Shown here in pieces: positions 43,009 to 51,852 of a stretch of 64,000 bases of DNA (positions are counted from its first letter, which is position 1; each line of letters opens with the position of its first letter). Made by a program: the position numbers and the translations under genes. The notes beneath the pieces are model-generated. The model saw nothing but the letters and a program-made list of their open reading frames with translations, made no database searches and had not been told where the DNA came from. The DNA is taken from NCBI GenBank assembly GCA_963709505.1, contig CAVPXC010000018.1, positions 62,001-126,000 of the forward strand, given 5' to 3'. This stretch comes from CAVPXC01 sp963709505 (GTDB taxonomy: Bacteria; Chloroflexota; Anaerolineae; JAAEKA01).

Positions 43009-44774
43009 CTACATCGCTTCGATTCTTGCCTTCAGGTTCCGTATCTCCCTCTCGACGCCTTCCAGTTCGCCGGCGATGCCTATCAGCTTCTCCCGCTCGT
43101 TGCGCACAAAACGGGTATACGGTTCGATGGCCTCGCGGATGTTCTGCTGCGACTTGGCCAGTTCCTGCTCGAATTGGGCGCTGAGTGACGCACGCAATTG
43201 CTGCTGCAGCTCCGTCACCTGGGCGCGCAGTTCCTCACGGGCCTTGCGGCGGCGATTAGGCAGCACGTACAGGCCAAGGGCCGCAAGCGTGCCGGCAAAC
43301 AGCAAACCGGTGAGGTCGAGCACCAACGTGTGCAGTGCAGCGATCATGATCGCGCCAATTCCGATTGCGCCCACCTCGAAAACCGCCATCTGCGCCAGGG
43401 CGTTTTGGATCGAACTCGGCTAGCTTGGTCGCTTCGGCCTGCTGGTCGAAGGAGCCGACAACTCGCTGGGTCGCGCGCCGGACCGATTCCAAGAACTCTC
43501 GCCGGTTGGCCTCAAAGGTGCCACCCACTTCGCCAATGACCCGGTCTTTGTGCAGATCGGCGCGCCGATTCAGGAAGGCCATGATTCCCTGCCATTGCCG
43601 ATGCTCGCGGTCGACGATCCAATCGATCAGGTCCGTGATCTGCCGCTCGAGCTGCAGGGTCGTGTCAGCCACGACCTCGCGCTCGAAGGCCTCACGCACT
43701 TTGGCGCCGTTGGCCAGGTCGAAGACGCGGCCGATGCGCAGCCACTGGTCGATAAAGGCGATGCCGCGGTCGGCCATCTGGTAGAGAATCGTGTCGATCT
43801 GGCCCAACCGGTAGCCGAAATCCCGCCGCATATCCTCTTCGTAAACGCTTAAGTCGGCCTCGACCGTATCAATCGTGGTGAAATCGTCGACCAGGATATC
43901 CAGACGGGTTTGTGCAGTGCCTGCGTACTTCTCGTGCAGCTTGGCGGCTACCCCCAGCGGGCTCAGCAGCTTCAGCCGCAGCCGTTCGGTCTCGTCGAGG
44001 GTGTCGAGAATGTAGCGCTCAAGCGGCTCAAAGCGGCTTTCGGCCCAAAGCTCCAGCGCCGACGGCTGGCCGGCTGTTCGAACGCCCTGCTGGTCGGCCT
44101 CTTTGGCTCTCCGCGCCAGGCGGGCTGAGACCATGAAGATCTCAGGCTCGACTCCCAGCAGCTTGAGCGCGTTCTCGGCCACGAAAGCGCGTACCCTCGG
44201 AGACGTCGGCCGGGTTGAGGATATCGACCTTGTTGACGACGATCACGACCTTCTTGCCCCAGGCGCGGATGCGCTCCATAAACAGGCGCTCGCTCTCGGA
44301 GAAAGGACGGTCGGCGCTGGTAACGAACAGGACCAGGTCGGAGCGCGGCACGAAATCCTCGGTGATCTCCTGGTGGCGCTGGATCACCGCGTTCGTACCG
44401 GGTGTATCCACGACATTGATCTCCCGGAGCCACTCCACGGGCGCGGTGACCACCTCCATGTCGGCTTCGACCAGCGAACGGCCGATCTGATCGCCATGGC
44501 GCAAGAGGTGAACACGAACGGTAGTGGGCGTGGCGCCTTCCTCAAGCAGTTGTTGCCCGAGCAGCGCATTGATAAACGCCGACTTACCGGCGTTGAACTC
44601 GCCCACGATCACCAGCAAAAACAGCTCGTCGAGCTGCCGGCGCGCCTGATCCAATCGCGTCGAATCCTCGCGGCTGGCCTCGAGGCGCGTCAGGTTGTAA
44701 CCGAGCTGCTGTAGCAGCGTCCGCTCGGCCAACAGCAACTCTTCCTGGTCCCGAGTAAGAAATCGCTTGAGCAA
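43009..44774 (-). pseudogene. Bacterial dynamin-like GTPase, with two frameshifts
   Basis: About 588 residues when joined. The GTPase domain carries G1 GEFNAGKS (58-65), G2 Thr in ATPTTVRVHL, G3 DTPG (123-126) and G4 NKVD (181-184). Then follows a long helical neck/trunk (ERYILDTLDETERLRLKLLS, EEDMRRDFGYRLGQIDTILYQM). The third frame has a hydrophobic hairpin, AIMIAALHTLVLDLTGLLFA GTLAALGLYVLP in two pieces, acting as membrane paddle, and a coiled-coil tail. Single extra bases near 44195 and 43400 break it. Such proteins remodel membranes, and some act in membrane repair or phage defence. It has its own consensus promoter. Confidence 0.88.
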
Positions 44775-44807
44775 TCCGACAACTCCTGATCACCGAAGGC
44801 TAGGAGG

Positions 44808-44836
44808 ATTATGCCACAAGGTGGGGCAAGGTCCAA
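44808..44836 (-). promoter_or_regulatory. Promoter of the dynamin-like gene
   Basis: Minus strand TTGGAC (44836-44831), a 17-base spacer and CATAAT (44813-44808). Confidence 0.65.
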
Positions 44837-44961
44837 GGTTCTCTCGGAACTCTTTACGGTCGGTCTGCTTGTACCGTTTCGGGGAGGCAGAGATCACTCG
44901 CCGTCTGCGGTTGCGCCGTATGTAGCTGCCTCCCGGCCCGGCGCAGAAAATGGCGTCCAGC

Positions 44962-46725
44962 CTACCAGCCGCTGGCCGTGTTTACCCGTTGCAGAATCGC
45001 CTCACGTTCTGCCTCGCTTGCCCAGCGAGGCTGGGCAAAATCTTCCAGCACGGTGGTCAATAGCTTGGTGCTGAGATGGCGTCCGTCGTAAATGGTCTGG
45101 CGGGGAATGAGGCCCTCGCGAGTCGCTTGGCTCCACATCTGGTCGAAGAACAGGTTGCCCAGACCATAGAGGATCTCTCGACCATTGCGAAACTCAACTG
45201 CTTGCGGCACGTGGGATTGCACGCCAGTCACAATGTCCGCGCCGGCATCGCTAAGAGCTCGAAAGCCCTCGATTTGCGACTGGATCGGCAGCGTGTCGTA
45301 GCTCTCCTCCCATTGCAATTCCACCAGCACCAGGTCGACATCCAGCGTCTTACGGGCATCGCTGATCGCCTGGGTCATCGCGGGCAAGCTATAAGGCGCC
45401 GAGCCTGGCCAGTCCTCCGCCGCCCAGGCGAACTCCGGTCCAAAAGAATTGGCTCCCAGAAAAGCGAGACGGTTGCCGTTGTGTTCGATCCACAGCGGAT
45501 TGAGGGAATCCTCCAGGTTGGGGCCGCCGCCGTAGGTTGGGATGCCTTCGTCTTTGTAGAACTGCATGGACCACAGGTTGGCTTCCTTACCGAAGTCGTT
45601 CATGTGGTTGCCCGTGAGCCCAACCAGATCAACTCCAACGTCCCGCAACGACTCCATATAGGCTGGCTTGGAGCACAAGGTGAGGTTGTTTTCGCTGGCG
45701 TCGACCTGGCAATCCGGGTAAAACGGCACTTCGTTGCTGATATGCGTCAGGTCGGCCTTGGATAGAATGGGTCCGATCTCCTTGGCCGGGTAGTCATAGC
45801 CTTTCTGCTCCATGCGCAGCGCGGTCGTGCGTGACATGGCGGTGACACCCGTCATAATGAGCACCGTCAGCTTGTCGGGGTCGCGATTGGTGCGCAAGGC
45901 GCCGCCAGTGAGGTGGGTCGTCAGGCTCTCAGCTTGTTTCTCGAAGCCCGGCCGATTGTTGAGATAGAAACGCAGCGTCAGTGGGTATTGCGCTGGGTCG
46001 AAGTCGTTGTTAGTGGGGTCCTGGCCATTCATGGTCAAGGCCTTTACCTGCGGCACGAGCCGGTCAAAAGGAAGCACTCCCGGGCGATCAGGGCTCGCTT
46101 CTAGCGCACCTGCGACCGCGGCCGAGTCTGGCAAGACCTCCACCTGTGCGGCTGGGCCCCACAACAGTGTCAGGGCGGCGGCGGTATCGGCATCGACGAC
46201 CAAGGGTTGTTGGCCTTCGGCCGGCGTGCCCAGCCACAGAGCCAATAGATCGGCCGCAGATACCTCCTCCTGGAGCGTGCCGAAGCGTGCTACCGGGACG
46301 TACACTCGCTCGACAAGCGGCTTGTCTGTGGGGTCAGTGCTGATCCATAGATCGGACTGCTGAGTATCGGTAACGACTCGTCCGCCCGACTGCTGCGCTA
46401 TCCACACCAGCATACCATTTTGGAGTTCGGCCGGCAAGGGATTGGGCAATGCGACACGCAGGACCGGCTTGACTGGCGCGGGCACGGTCGTAGCAGTTGC
46501 CTGCACCTTCGGGAGGGCAGTAGGTAGTGGCCTGGTGGGTGCTGGTCCTGCTTGGCTTGCTTCTTCGATCGTTGGAACAGCCTGTGGGCTGGCGACAGCC
46601 ATGGGAGTTTCGGCGGTCTCGTTGTGGTTCGTGAGGCTCGATATGACGAGGCCGATACCCCCAACGACCAGGGCGGCGGCTACGGCCCAGAGGACGATTC
46701 GATTGGTCTTTGACGATGAATTCAT
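44962..46725 (-). CDS. CapA-family (poly-gamma-glutamate capsule type) metallophosphatase-like protein
   Basis: 587 residues from ATG 46725, whose N-terminus has a basic start and one transmembrane helix (IVLWAVAAALVVGGIGLVIS). A Pro/Thr-rich linker and a 200-residue domain with weak solute-binding-like character (LWISTDPTDKPLVERVYVPV) precede the CapA domain from about residue 310. That domain reads VLIMTGVTAMSR, ISNEVPFYPDC, GVDLVGLTGNHMNDFGKEA, IPTYGGGPNLEDSLNPLWIE, LVLVELQWEESY and DIVTGVQSHVPQAVEF. Family members resemble calcineurin-fold metallophosphatases and contribute to capsular polyglutamate or cell-wall polymers. No pgsB/pgsC genes are nearby. It is extracytoplasmic and monocistronic. 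Confidence 0.88.
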   Translation of the reverse strand: MNSSSKTNRIVLWAVAAALVVGGIGLVISSLTNHNETAETPMAVASPQAVPTIEEASQAGPAPTRPLPTALPKVQATATTVPAPVKPVLRVALPNPLPAELQNGMLVWIAQQSGGRVVTDTQQSDLWISTDPTDKPLVERVYVPVARFGTLQEEVSAADLLALWLGTPAEGQQPLVVDADTAAALTLLWGPAAQVEVLPDSAAVAGALEASPDRPGVLPFDRLVPQVKALTMNGQDPTNNDFDPAQYPLTLRFYLNNRPGFEKQAESLTTHLTGGALRTNRDPDKLTVLIMTGVTAMSRTTALRMEQKGYDYPAKEIGPILSKADLTHISNEVPFYPDCQVDASENNLTLCSKPAYMESLRDVGVDLVGLTGNHMNDFGKEANLWSMQFYKDEGIPTYGGGPNLEDSLNPLWIEHNGNRLAFLGANSFGPEFAWAAEDWPGSAPYSLPAMTQAISDARKTLDVDLVLVELQWEESYDTLPIQSQIEGFRALSDAGADIVTGVQSHVPQAVEFRNGREILYGLGNLFFDQMWSQATREGLIPRQTIYDGRHLSTKLLTTVLEDFAQPRWASEAEREAILQRVNTASGW

Positions 46726-46827
46726 TGAGATCTCTCTTTGGCGGGAGGTAATTGCACCGAGGCGGCTCGATCGGGTCCATCCCAAGCGGAATCGTGTGCG
46801 ATGACTGCATGACAGGTGATGTCGAGG

Positions 46828-46855
46828 ATTATAGACGTTTTTCGACTGCGCGCAA
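46828..46855 (-). promoter_or_regulatory. Promoter of the CapA gene
   Basis: Minus strand TTGCGC (46855-46850), a 16-base spacer and TATAAT (46833-46828). It is back-to-back with the tRNA-Arg promoter, 11 bases apart. Confidence 0.65.
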
Positions 46856-46866
46856 AATGCGCTGGT

Positions 46867-46895
46867 TTGCCACGAGCGGCGTGTTGTGGTACACT
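46867..46895 (+). promoter_or_regulatory. Promoter of tRNA-Arg(CCG)
   Basis: TTGCCA (46867-46872), a 17-base spacer and TACACT (46890-46895), 13 bases before the tRNA. Confidence 0.75.
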
Positions 46896-46908
46896 GCGTG
46901 CACCGTGA

Positions 46909-46980
46909 GCCCCCATAGCTCAGAGGATAGAGCACCGGCCTCCGGAGCCGGGTGCGCTGGTTCGAGTCCAGCTGGGGGTA
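46909..46980 (+). tRNA. tRNA-Arg (anticodon CCG)
   Basis: Acceptor GCCCCCA pairs with TGGGGGT (terminal G-U). TAGCTCAGAGGATAGAG forms the D arm, and CCGGC-CTCCGGA-GCCGG is the anticodon arm with CCG for codon CGG. GGTTCGAGTCC is the T arm. The discriminator is A; no CCA is encoded. Confidence 0.95.
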
Positions 46981-47056
46981 CTTGTTTTATATCGGACGGA
47001 CGCTCGGTGTGTCGTTAATCCAGCGGGCGGTCGTTCTGTTTTTGACCATGATGGTA

Positions 47057-47096
47057 AGAGCCTGGGATAGAGCTATTTAGCTCTATCCCAGGCTCT
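47057..47096. terminator. Bidirectional terminator
   Basis: AGAGCCTGGGATAGAGCT mirrors AGCTCTATCCCAGGCTCT around ATTT, followed by TTTGTTT. It lies between tRNA-Arg and the leftward DUF456 gene. Confidence 0.88.
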
Positions 47097-47118
47097 TTGT
47101 TTGGTGACTCTGCGCGAG

Positions 47119-47631
47119 CTACAGGAATGCCTGCCAGATGAATACGAGGATCATCAACACCGCGAGGCAGGCTTCCAGGAGGCTTGAGGCTACGTAGGCC
47201 AGGATGATGCCTTGGCTGGCCTGCAGGCCCAGACGAAAATCGCGTTTGTCGATCGTCTCGAGCAGAACGATGCCAATGATGGCACCCACGACGGTGGCAA
47301 CGAGCGTGCCGATGATCGGGATCCATCCGCCGAACAAGATGCCACCAACCAGACCTCCGGCGATGGCTGCAAAAATGGCCTTCCAGCTCACGCCCATGCG
47401 CCGGTTGAACACGGTGACCAGAACCAGGTCACTGCTCCACGCCAGCAGGGCCAAAAGCAAAAGAAAAGCCAACGTCGGCCATCCGACCGCCTGAAAGCCG
47501 TCGTTCCAGGCCCAGATGCCGGCACCCAGGAGGATCAGCAACGGGCCGGGTACAAGCGGCAGCACGCTACCGATCAGCCCAACGAACATGAGTGCATAGG
47601 CCAGCAGGGCCGGCGGGCTTAGCGACGACAC
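47119..47631 (-). CDS. DUF456 family membrane protein
   Basis: 170 residues, almost entirely hydrophobic, with about five transmembrane helices. The DUF456 signature is present: LMFVGLIGSVLPLVPGPLLILLGAGIWAWNDGF at the N-terminus, then the Gly-rich membrane segment AAIAGGLVGGILFGGWIPIIGTLVATVVGAIIGI with a small soluble loop ETIDKRDFRLGLQASQG. The Gly-rich pattern suggests tightly packed helices similar to small channel or glycine-zipper proteins. Function is unknown. It converges on tRNA-Arg and lies downstream of the small two-helix protein on the same strand. Confidence 0.88.
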   Translation of the reverse strand: MSSLSPPALLAYALMFVGLIGSVLPLVPGPLLILLGAGIWAWNDGFQAVGWPTLAFLLLLALLAWSSDLVLVTVFNRRMGVSWKAIFAAIAGGLVGGILFGGWIPIIGTLVATVVGAIIGIVLLETIDKRDFRLGLQASQGIILAYVASSLLEACLAVLMILVFIWQAFL

Positions 47632-47684
47632 AGTTTTTGGATCAACCTGTTACGACAAACCATAGTCACTGATTATTTGTATAT

Positions 47685-47876
47685 CTAAGTCTTGAGGAAC
47701 TTGTCGCCTACCACCACAAACGCGGCGGCCAGACAAAGGGTCGTCAAGACCTGGTACATGGCATCGATCTCGTCGGGATGGCCCATAATGAGCAGCCACA
47801 TCACCAATTGGATGACAAAGGCGACGATGAGGCTGCCGATGATCAAGCCCCATTGCTTGGCATTGTACTTCTTCAT
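47685..47876 (-). CDS. Small two-helix membrane protein
   Basis: 63 residues; GGAGACGGAG precedes ATG 47876. Two hydrophobic helices are visible: GLIIGSLIVAFVIQLVMWLLI and VLTTLCLAAAFVVVGDKF, joined by an acidic turn MGHPDEIDAMYQ. The basic N-terminus MKKYNAKQW suggests that both ends face the cytoplasm. I do not recognise a named family. It follows the phosphofructokinase gene by 15 bases on the same strand and is probably cotranscribed. Confidence 0.7.
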   Translation of the reverse strand: MKKYNAKQWGLIIGSLIVAFVIQLVMWLLIMGHPDEIDAMYQVLTTLCLAAAFVVVGDKFLKT

Positions 47877-47891
47877 ATCTCCGTCTCCTTG

Positions 47892-49062
47892 CTAATAGAG
47901 GAACATCGGTTTGCCCTGGACGTGGGCAACCTTCGGTCGATAGGTTTCGACATCGTAAAACTCGTCGACGTCGACGCGCTTGACGCCGCGTTGCGGCATG
48001 TCGGCGGCCACGTGAGTATATCTTCCCTCGCGTAACGCTACCATGCGCCCCGTGATGCCGCGGACAGCGAGGTCTACGGCGAGCGCGCCGTAGTTGGCAG
48101 CCACCAGACGGTCTAGCGCATCGGGCGCGCCGGACCGCATCAGGTAGCCTAGCTGCTGGTAGAGCGTGTTCTGGCCGGTCAGGCGTTTGATCAAATCGGC
48201 CGTGACCTGGCCGATGCCGCCCAGCTTCTTGTGGCCGTAAGCGTCCGGCTCGCCGGATTCGACGATGTCGCCGTCCAAAAGCCGCGCGCCCTCGGAAATG
48301 GTGACGAGGGCGTAGTTGCTGGGGTTGTTCTGTTTGTCCTTCATAAGCAGGCCAGCCAGCTTGTCCGGGTCAAAGGGAACCTCGGAGATAATGGCCCGGT
48401 CGGCGTAGGCCAGGTAGGAGGCAATGAGAGAGGTCTCGCCGGAATTGCGACCGAACAACTCTACGACGGCGATGCGTTCATGGGAGCCTGCCGGCGTGCG
48501 CAGGGCCGTAATCAGGTCTACTGAGCGAGTGATTGCCGTGCTGAAGCCGATGCAGTAATCGGTACCGAACACATCATTGTCCATCGTCTTGGGAATGGAC
48601 ACGACCGGGTAGCCCTCTTTGTGAATCCGGGCGCCGTAGCCCAAGGTGTCGTCGCCGCCAATCGGGATAAGCACATCGACGCCGAAGAATTCGAGGGACT
48701 TCAGGATCTTCCCCGTCATATCGTGTGCCAGATTCTGATCATCGTAGTCGTTGCCGTCTTCTCGGAGGGAGTTGGGATATCTTGGCTTTGACTATGCTTG
48801 GCTGCGTGCGTGACGTATGTAGGAAGGTACCACCAGTACGATCGATCGTTCGGACGACCTGGTCGGTAAGCTCCACGACGTACTGATCCTGAGAGGCTGG
48901 ATCGTTGGGGTCAAACATCAAGGGACCCCTCCAGCCCCGACGGAAGCCTATCACTCGCCAGCCATGGTCGATGGCACGGTTAACGACCTGCTTGATGCAC
49001 GGATTCAGACCAGGCACATCGCCGCCGCCGGTCAGTACTGCCAGGGTTTTCTGTCTGCTCAT
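47892..49062 (-). pseudogene. pfkA: 6-phosphofructokinase, probably pyrophosphate-dependent, frameshifted
   Basis: About 389 residues joined from ATG 49062 (GAGGAG five bases upstream). N-terminal frame: LAVLTGGGDVPGLNPCIKQVV. The break is near 48784-48786; the next frame resumes YPNSLREDGNDYDDQNLAHD and continues with VLIPIGGDDTLGYGARIH, IPKTMDNDVFGTDYCIGFSTA, VVELFGRNSGETSLIASYLA and GIGQVTADLIKRLTG. GGDD, with Asp after GGD, and PKTxDND, with Lys, are the two residues that mark pyrophosphate-dependent enzymes; ATP enzymes have GGDG and PGTxDND. It would phosphorylate fructose 6-phosphate reversibly. One extra base explains the break. Confidence 0.9.
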
Positions 49063-49243
49063 CGATCTCCTCAAAGCCACCTATCACCCGAAAAATCGCC
49101 CAACCACAGAAGCGGCGGGCGTGTTTCGAAACGCAACCATGGGCTCGCATGATCGCCGTTCGTAGGGTGCAATTACCGCAAGAGCGCCCTCATTCTACCA
49201 GAGGGCTGGCGAACGCGCAAGTCCCCGGAAGGGACCGGAACGC

Positions 49244-49280
49244 AACGGCCCCCGGCCACACAAGTGGGCCGGGGGCCGTT
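49244..49280. terminator. Hairpin ahead of pfk, end of the 50-kb leftward operon
   Basis: AACGGCCCCCGGCC and GGCCGGGGGCCGTT pair around a nine-base loop, a strong GC stem 64 bases past the stop of the membrane protein gene read leftward. There is no T-run. Confidence 0.6.
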
Positions 49281-49343
49281 GGGAGGAAACCTGGGACCGT
49301 GCCCAGCCTGCTTAGTTGGCTAGGTGAGGTCGGCTGCGGTGTT

Positions 49344-49895
49344 CTATACGGCTTCTACCGCATTGGCTGCAGACTCGGTTGCGCCGGTGACAGCCGCTCC
49401 GACGGCCGCAGGAACGGCCACAGCCGAGGATGCTGGTGTTCCACTCAACCTTGCCTGGAGCGATGCGAGCTGTTGCTGCAACCCTTGGGTAGCCTCGAGG
49501 TTGGAGGCAATCAGCTTTGACTGCCGGTTGAGTTCGCCGGAGATCTCAGTGTCTGCATCCGTTGACACAGCCGTCGTTGCAGCGGGCTGGGTGACTTGTT
49601 GGGCAACCGGTGTTCGCTCGTCCAAGCCCACCATCAGCTGCAGCACCTTACCGATGACGTAGAACTGGAGGAAGACAAGCACGGCAATCAACAGGCCCGG
49701 CAAGGCCGCAAGAATCGGGCTGGGGAAAAACCCCTGGTAGTCGAAGGTGGTCTGCAGGTAGTTGCTCAGTTGGCTCAAGCCAAGCCAGACCCCGATGGCC
49801 GACAGGATGCCCAGGACCAGTACAATCCACGCCAGGATCACCGACAGCGTGCCGATACGGCGGAGGTTTTGGTAGCGACTTTTCACGCTGGCCAC
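49344..49895 (-). CDS. Two-helix membrane protein with coiled-coil tail
   Basis: 183 residues. Transmembrane helices lie at about 15-38 (GTLSVILAWIVLVLGILSAIGVW) and 60-84 (SPILAALPGLLIAVLVFLQFYVI). Then comes a short polar stretch and a helical segment with heptad-like Leu/Ile spacing (GELNRQSKLIASNLEATQGL, QQQLASLQARLSG), and an Ala/Val-rich end. The tail is expected in the cytoplasm. No family was recognised. It lies 24 bases downstream of the lipoprotein gene and is probably in one operon with it. Confidence 0.7.
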   Translation of the reverse strand: MASVKSRYQNLRRIGTLSVILAWIVLVLGILSAIGVWLGLSQLSNYLQTTFDYQGFFPSPILAALPGLLIAVLVFLQFYVIGKVLQLMVGLDERTPVAQQVTQPAATTAVSTDADTEISGELNRQSKLIASNLEATQGLQQQLASLQARLSGTPASSAVAVPAAVGAAVTGATESAANAVEAV

Positions 49896-49919
49896 TCCTT
49901 TCGAGTGTCCCTCAGGCGG

Positions 49920-50855
49920 CTATTGGCCAGGGAACGTCATGCGCAGATCCATGTCCATGTTGTCGAGTTCAGGCACCAGGAGCTTCGCCAGAGAGATGTA
50001 AGGACTGTCGGGGTTGATTTGGGCGTACATCGCAGCGCCGTTGTTTAGCAGTGTGTCGCTCCAGGCAAGCTGGGGCAGTGGCTCACCGTTGACCGAGATG
50101 ACCACGCCATTGGGAGTGGTTTTGAATTCCATCTCCTTTACGCCGGCCGATTTCAGCTGTTCAAGCGTAGCGGGTGTCAATTCGATCGGCAAATACAGGC
50201 CTGCAGCCGCCAGATCGCGGCTGGTCATGCCGGCCAGCATCGGAATGCCGTTCTCGTCGTAGCTCACATCGACCTTGGTAACGAGGGCTGCGGGCTGGTC
50301 GCTCGCCACGGCCTCAACTACCTCAGGCGCCTTGCTCGGATCGCGAACCGCGATCTCCGTTGCGCCCTCCTGGGTCGGGAAGCGGAGCACCATGTTGACG
50401 CCAGTCCGCTGGATGATGGGCATCAGCTTGGTGATCAGTGGGCCGTACGGCAGGCCAGCCAAACCCATCACTGATCCCAGGTTCTTGAGAGAATCGCCCT
50501 GCCAGGTCAGATAAGGCATGGGCTCGCCGTTGACGTAGATGAAGAGTCCATCCTTGTTGCTGGCAAGCTCGATGTGCTGGACGTTGGTGTTCTTCATCCA
50601 GTCCACATAGAATGGATCGACAACGCGCTCTGGCAGCTGTACTCCAGGCAAGAGCTTGTTGACGGCCTGCATGCTGAGCCCGCCAACGGACATCGCCCCA
50701 GTATCGTCCACGTCGATCACCAGGCGGGGCAACGATATCTGGAATCGCTGGCCGCTATCGGTTGTCTCGTCGCCAGTGGGCACCGCGGCTGCACCACATG
50801 CGCTGAGCAGCAGAGAGGCAATGACTGTGAGAGCTAGAATCCGGACGAATCGCAT
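49920..50855 (-). CDS. Lipoprotein with a duplicated beta domain
   Basis: 311 residues from ATG 50855, which has AGGAGG eight bases upstream. The signal peptide ends in the lipobox LLSAC with Cys20. The mature part contains two related units: IELASNKDGLFIYVNGEPMPYLTW near 95-118 and MEFKTTPNGVVISVNGEPLPQLAW near 245-268. Both read as a beta-hairpin followed by NGEP-(M/L)-P-x-L-x-W and then a helical stretch (LKNLGSVMGLA, LLNNGAAMYAQI). An internal duplication is therefore likely. Its function is unknown; it is anchored outside the cytoplasmic membrane. It is divergent from the LuxR-type gene and heads a two-gene operon. Confidence 0.78.
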   Translation of the reverse strand: MRFVRILALTVIASLLLSACGAAAVPTGDETTDSGQRFQISLPRLVIDVDDTGAMSVGGLSMQAVNKLLPGVQLPERVVDPFYVDWMKNTNVQHIELASNKDGLFIYVNGEPMPYLTWQGDSLKNLGSVMGLAGLPYGPLITKLMPIIQRTGVNMVLRFPTQEGATEIAVRDPSKAPEVVEAVASDQPAALVTKVDVSYDENGIPMLAGMTSRDLAAAGLYLPIELTPATLEQLKSAGVKEMEFKTTPNGVVISVNGEPLPQLAWSDTLLNNGAAMYAQINPDSPYISLAKLLVPELDNMDMDLRMTFPGQ

Positions 50856-50958
50856 AGTACGCACCTCCTATGTGCATGAATGACCGGCGCAGGCATCGCG
50901 CCTTAGATGTGGAACTACCGGCGTTAGTTGAGACCCCACGGCGCAAAGTGTCCATGGG

Positions 50959-51426
50959 GTGAGCTCACAAGATGGCGGAAGTGGAACGAATATCAAGCAG
51001 GGGAACAGCAGAGGGCGTGTCAGCATCGCCGAGGGGGAGACGACGGTCGAAACAACCGTTGGTGACATGGTTGAAACAAGCCTTCCCTGCCAGAGCAGCC
51101 GCCAAGGCTGCACTTATTCTATACCTGTACCAGAGTATACCCGACGCCAATCGTTTCGTCAAGTCTTTGTGTCAGAATCCCTTGTGCGGATTACACGCCG
51201 GTTGCCGCAAACGGAAACCTACGACACCCTGACCAAGCGCGAGCGCGAGGTCCTTGGGTTGGTGGCGCAGGGCCATACCAGCGCGGAGATCGCTGACCGA
51301 TGGGTTGTCAGCAGACGTACGGTTGAGGCACACCGGTCGAACATGATGCGCAAGCTGCACTTGAAGACCCAGGCCGACGTGATTCGCTTTGCTTTACGCC
51401 GAGGCCTGCTGTTGGTAGAAGATTAA
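50959..51426 (+). CDS. LuxR/GerE-type DNA-binding protein without receiver domain
   Basis: 155 codons as opened; the true start is unsure because no good ribosome site is seen before 50959 and the first 80 residues look like poorly ordered or non-coding sequence. The C-terminal 65 residues are a complete LuxR helix-turn-helix: YDTLTKREREVLGLVAQGHTSAEIADRWVVSRRTVEAHRSNMMRKLHLKT in three parts. Only a DNA-binding domain is present, so regulation would come from abundance or a partner. It is divergent from the lipoprotein operon, which may be its target. Confidence 0.7.
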   Translation: MSSQDGGSGTNIKQGNSRGRVSIAEGETTVETTVGDMVETSLPCQSSRQGCTYSIPVPEYTRRQSFRQVFVSESLVRITRRLPQTETYDTLTKREREVLGLVAQGHTSAEIADRWVVSRRTVEAHRSNMMRKLHLKTQADVIRFALRRGLLLVED

Positions 51427-51512
51427 CGGCTGGCGGGTTTGCACTTATGTGAAGAAATGCGTAACTCTACGAATAGACTTGCACATTGTTTCTATGCTAA
51501 ACTGTTAATATG

Positions 51513-51639
51513 ACACTGGTGAAGTGGCTGTTCTGAGGCGACACAGACCGGCTGCTGGTGGGGAATCCAGTTCATTCGCGCTCTCGGGGAAGGGTGGCGC
51601 GATGGAGAGGGCAGGCGAGGGGCCTGCCCTCGATTTTTT
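51513..51639 (+). ncRNA. Candidate small structured RNA
   Basis: A stretch of about 125 bases has no open frame, several local stems (CTGG…CCAG, GCGC…GCGC) and ends in a textbook rho-independent terminator. The preceding gene stops about 90 bases upstream, so it could also be the 3' end of that transcript. TTGCAC (51479) is present, but no well-spaced -10 box is seen. It matches no RNA family I recognise (not 4.5S, RNase P or tmRNA). Confidence 0.3.
51607..51639 (+). terminator. Strong rho-independent terminator
   Basis: GAGGGCAGGC and GCCTGCCCTC around GAGGG, followed by six T's. Confidence 0.93.
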
Positions 51640-51660
51640 CTCTTTATACTCGATGCTAGG

Positions 51661-51739
51661 GGGTGTATTTCAAGTTGGGGGCAGACCCTTCGGGTTTTCC
51701 GCAAACCCGAAGGGTCTGCCCCCAACTTGAAATACACCC
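51661..51739. repeat. 79-bp palindromic repeat, copy 2
   Basis: Same sequence as 22403-22481 except for C in place of G in CTGCCCCCAACTTG, which makes this copy the more perfect palindrome. Confidence 0.95.
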
Positions 51740-51755
51740 ATGCTAGGGGCAGGGC

Positions 51756-51784
51756 TTGGCGTGACTTGGCGGCGGTGGTATAAT
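51756..51784 (+). promoter_or_regulatory. Promoter of the glycosidase gene
   Basis: TTGGCG (51756-51761), a 17-base spacer and TATAAT (51779-51784), 17 bases after the palindrome. Confidence 0.7.
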
Positions 51785-51852
51785 CGCACGGTTCCTGATC
51801 GATCTTACCCCTTGGAACTCGCGGTCCACCTCTGATCTATCCAAATCCTGGC

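Larger units (their letters stand above)
51427..51852. other. Intergenic region, 426 bases, with candidate small RNA, palindrome and promoter
   Basis: No protein gene seen. From left to right: an A/T-rich promoter-like stretch (51479-51511), a structured segment ending at a strong terminator, the 79-bp palindrome copy 2, and the promoter of the glycosidase gene. Confidence 0.6.
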
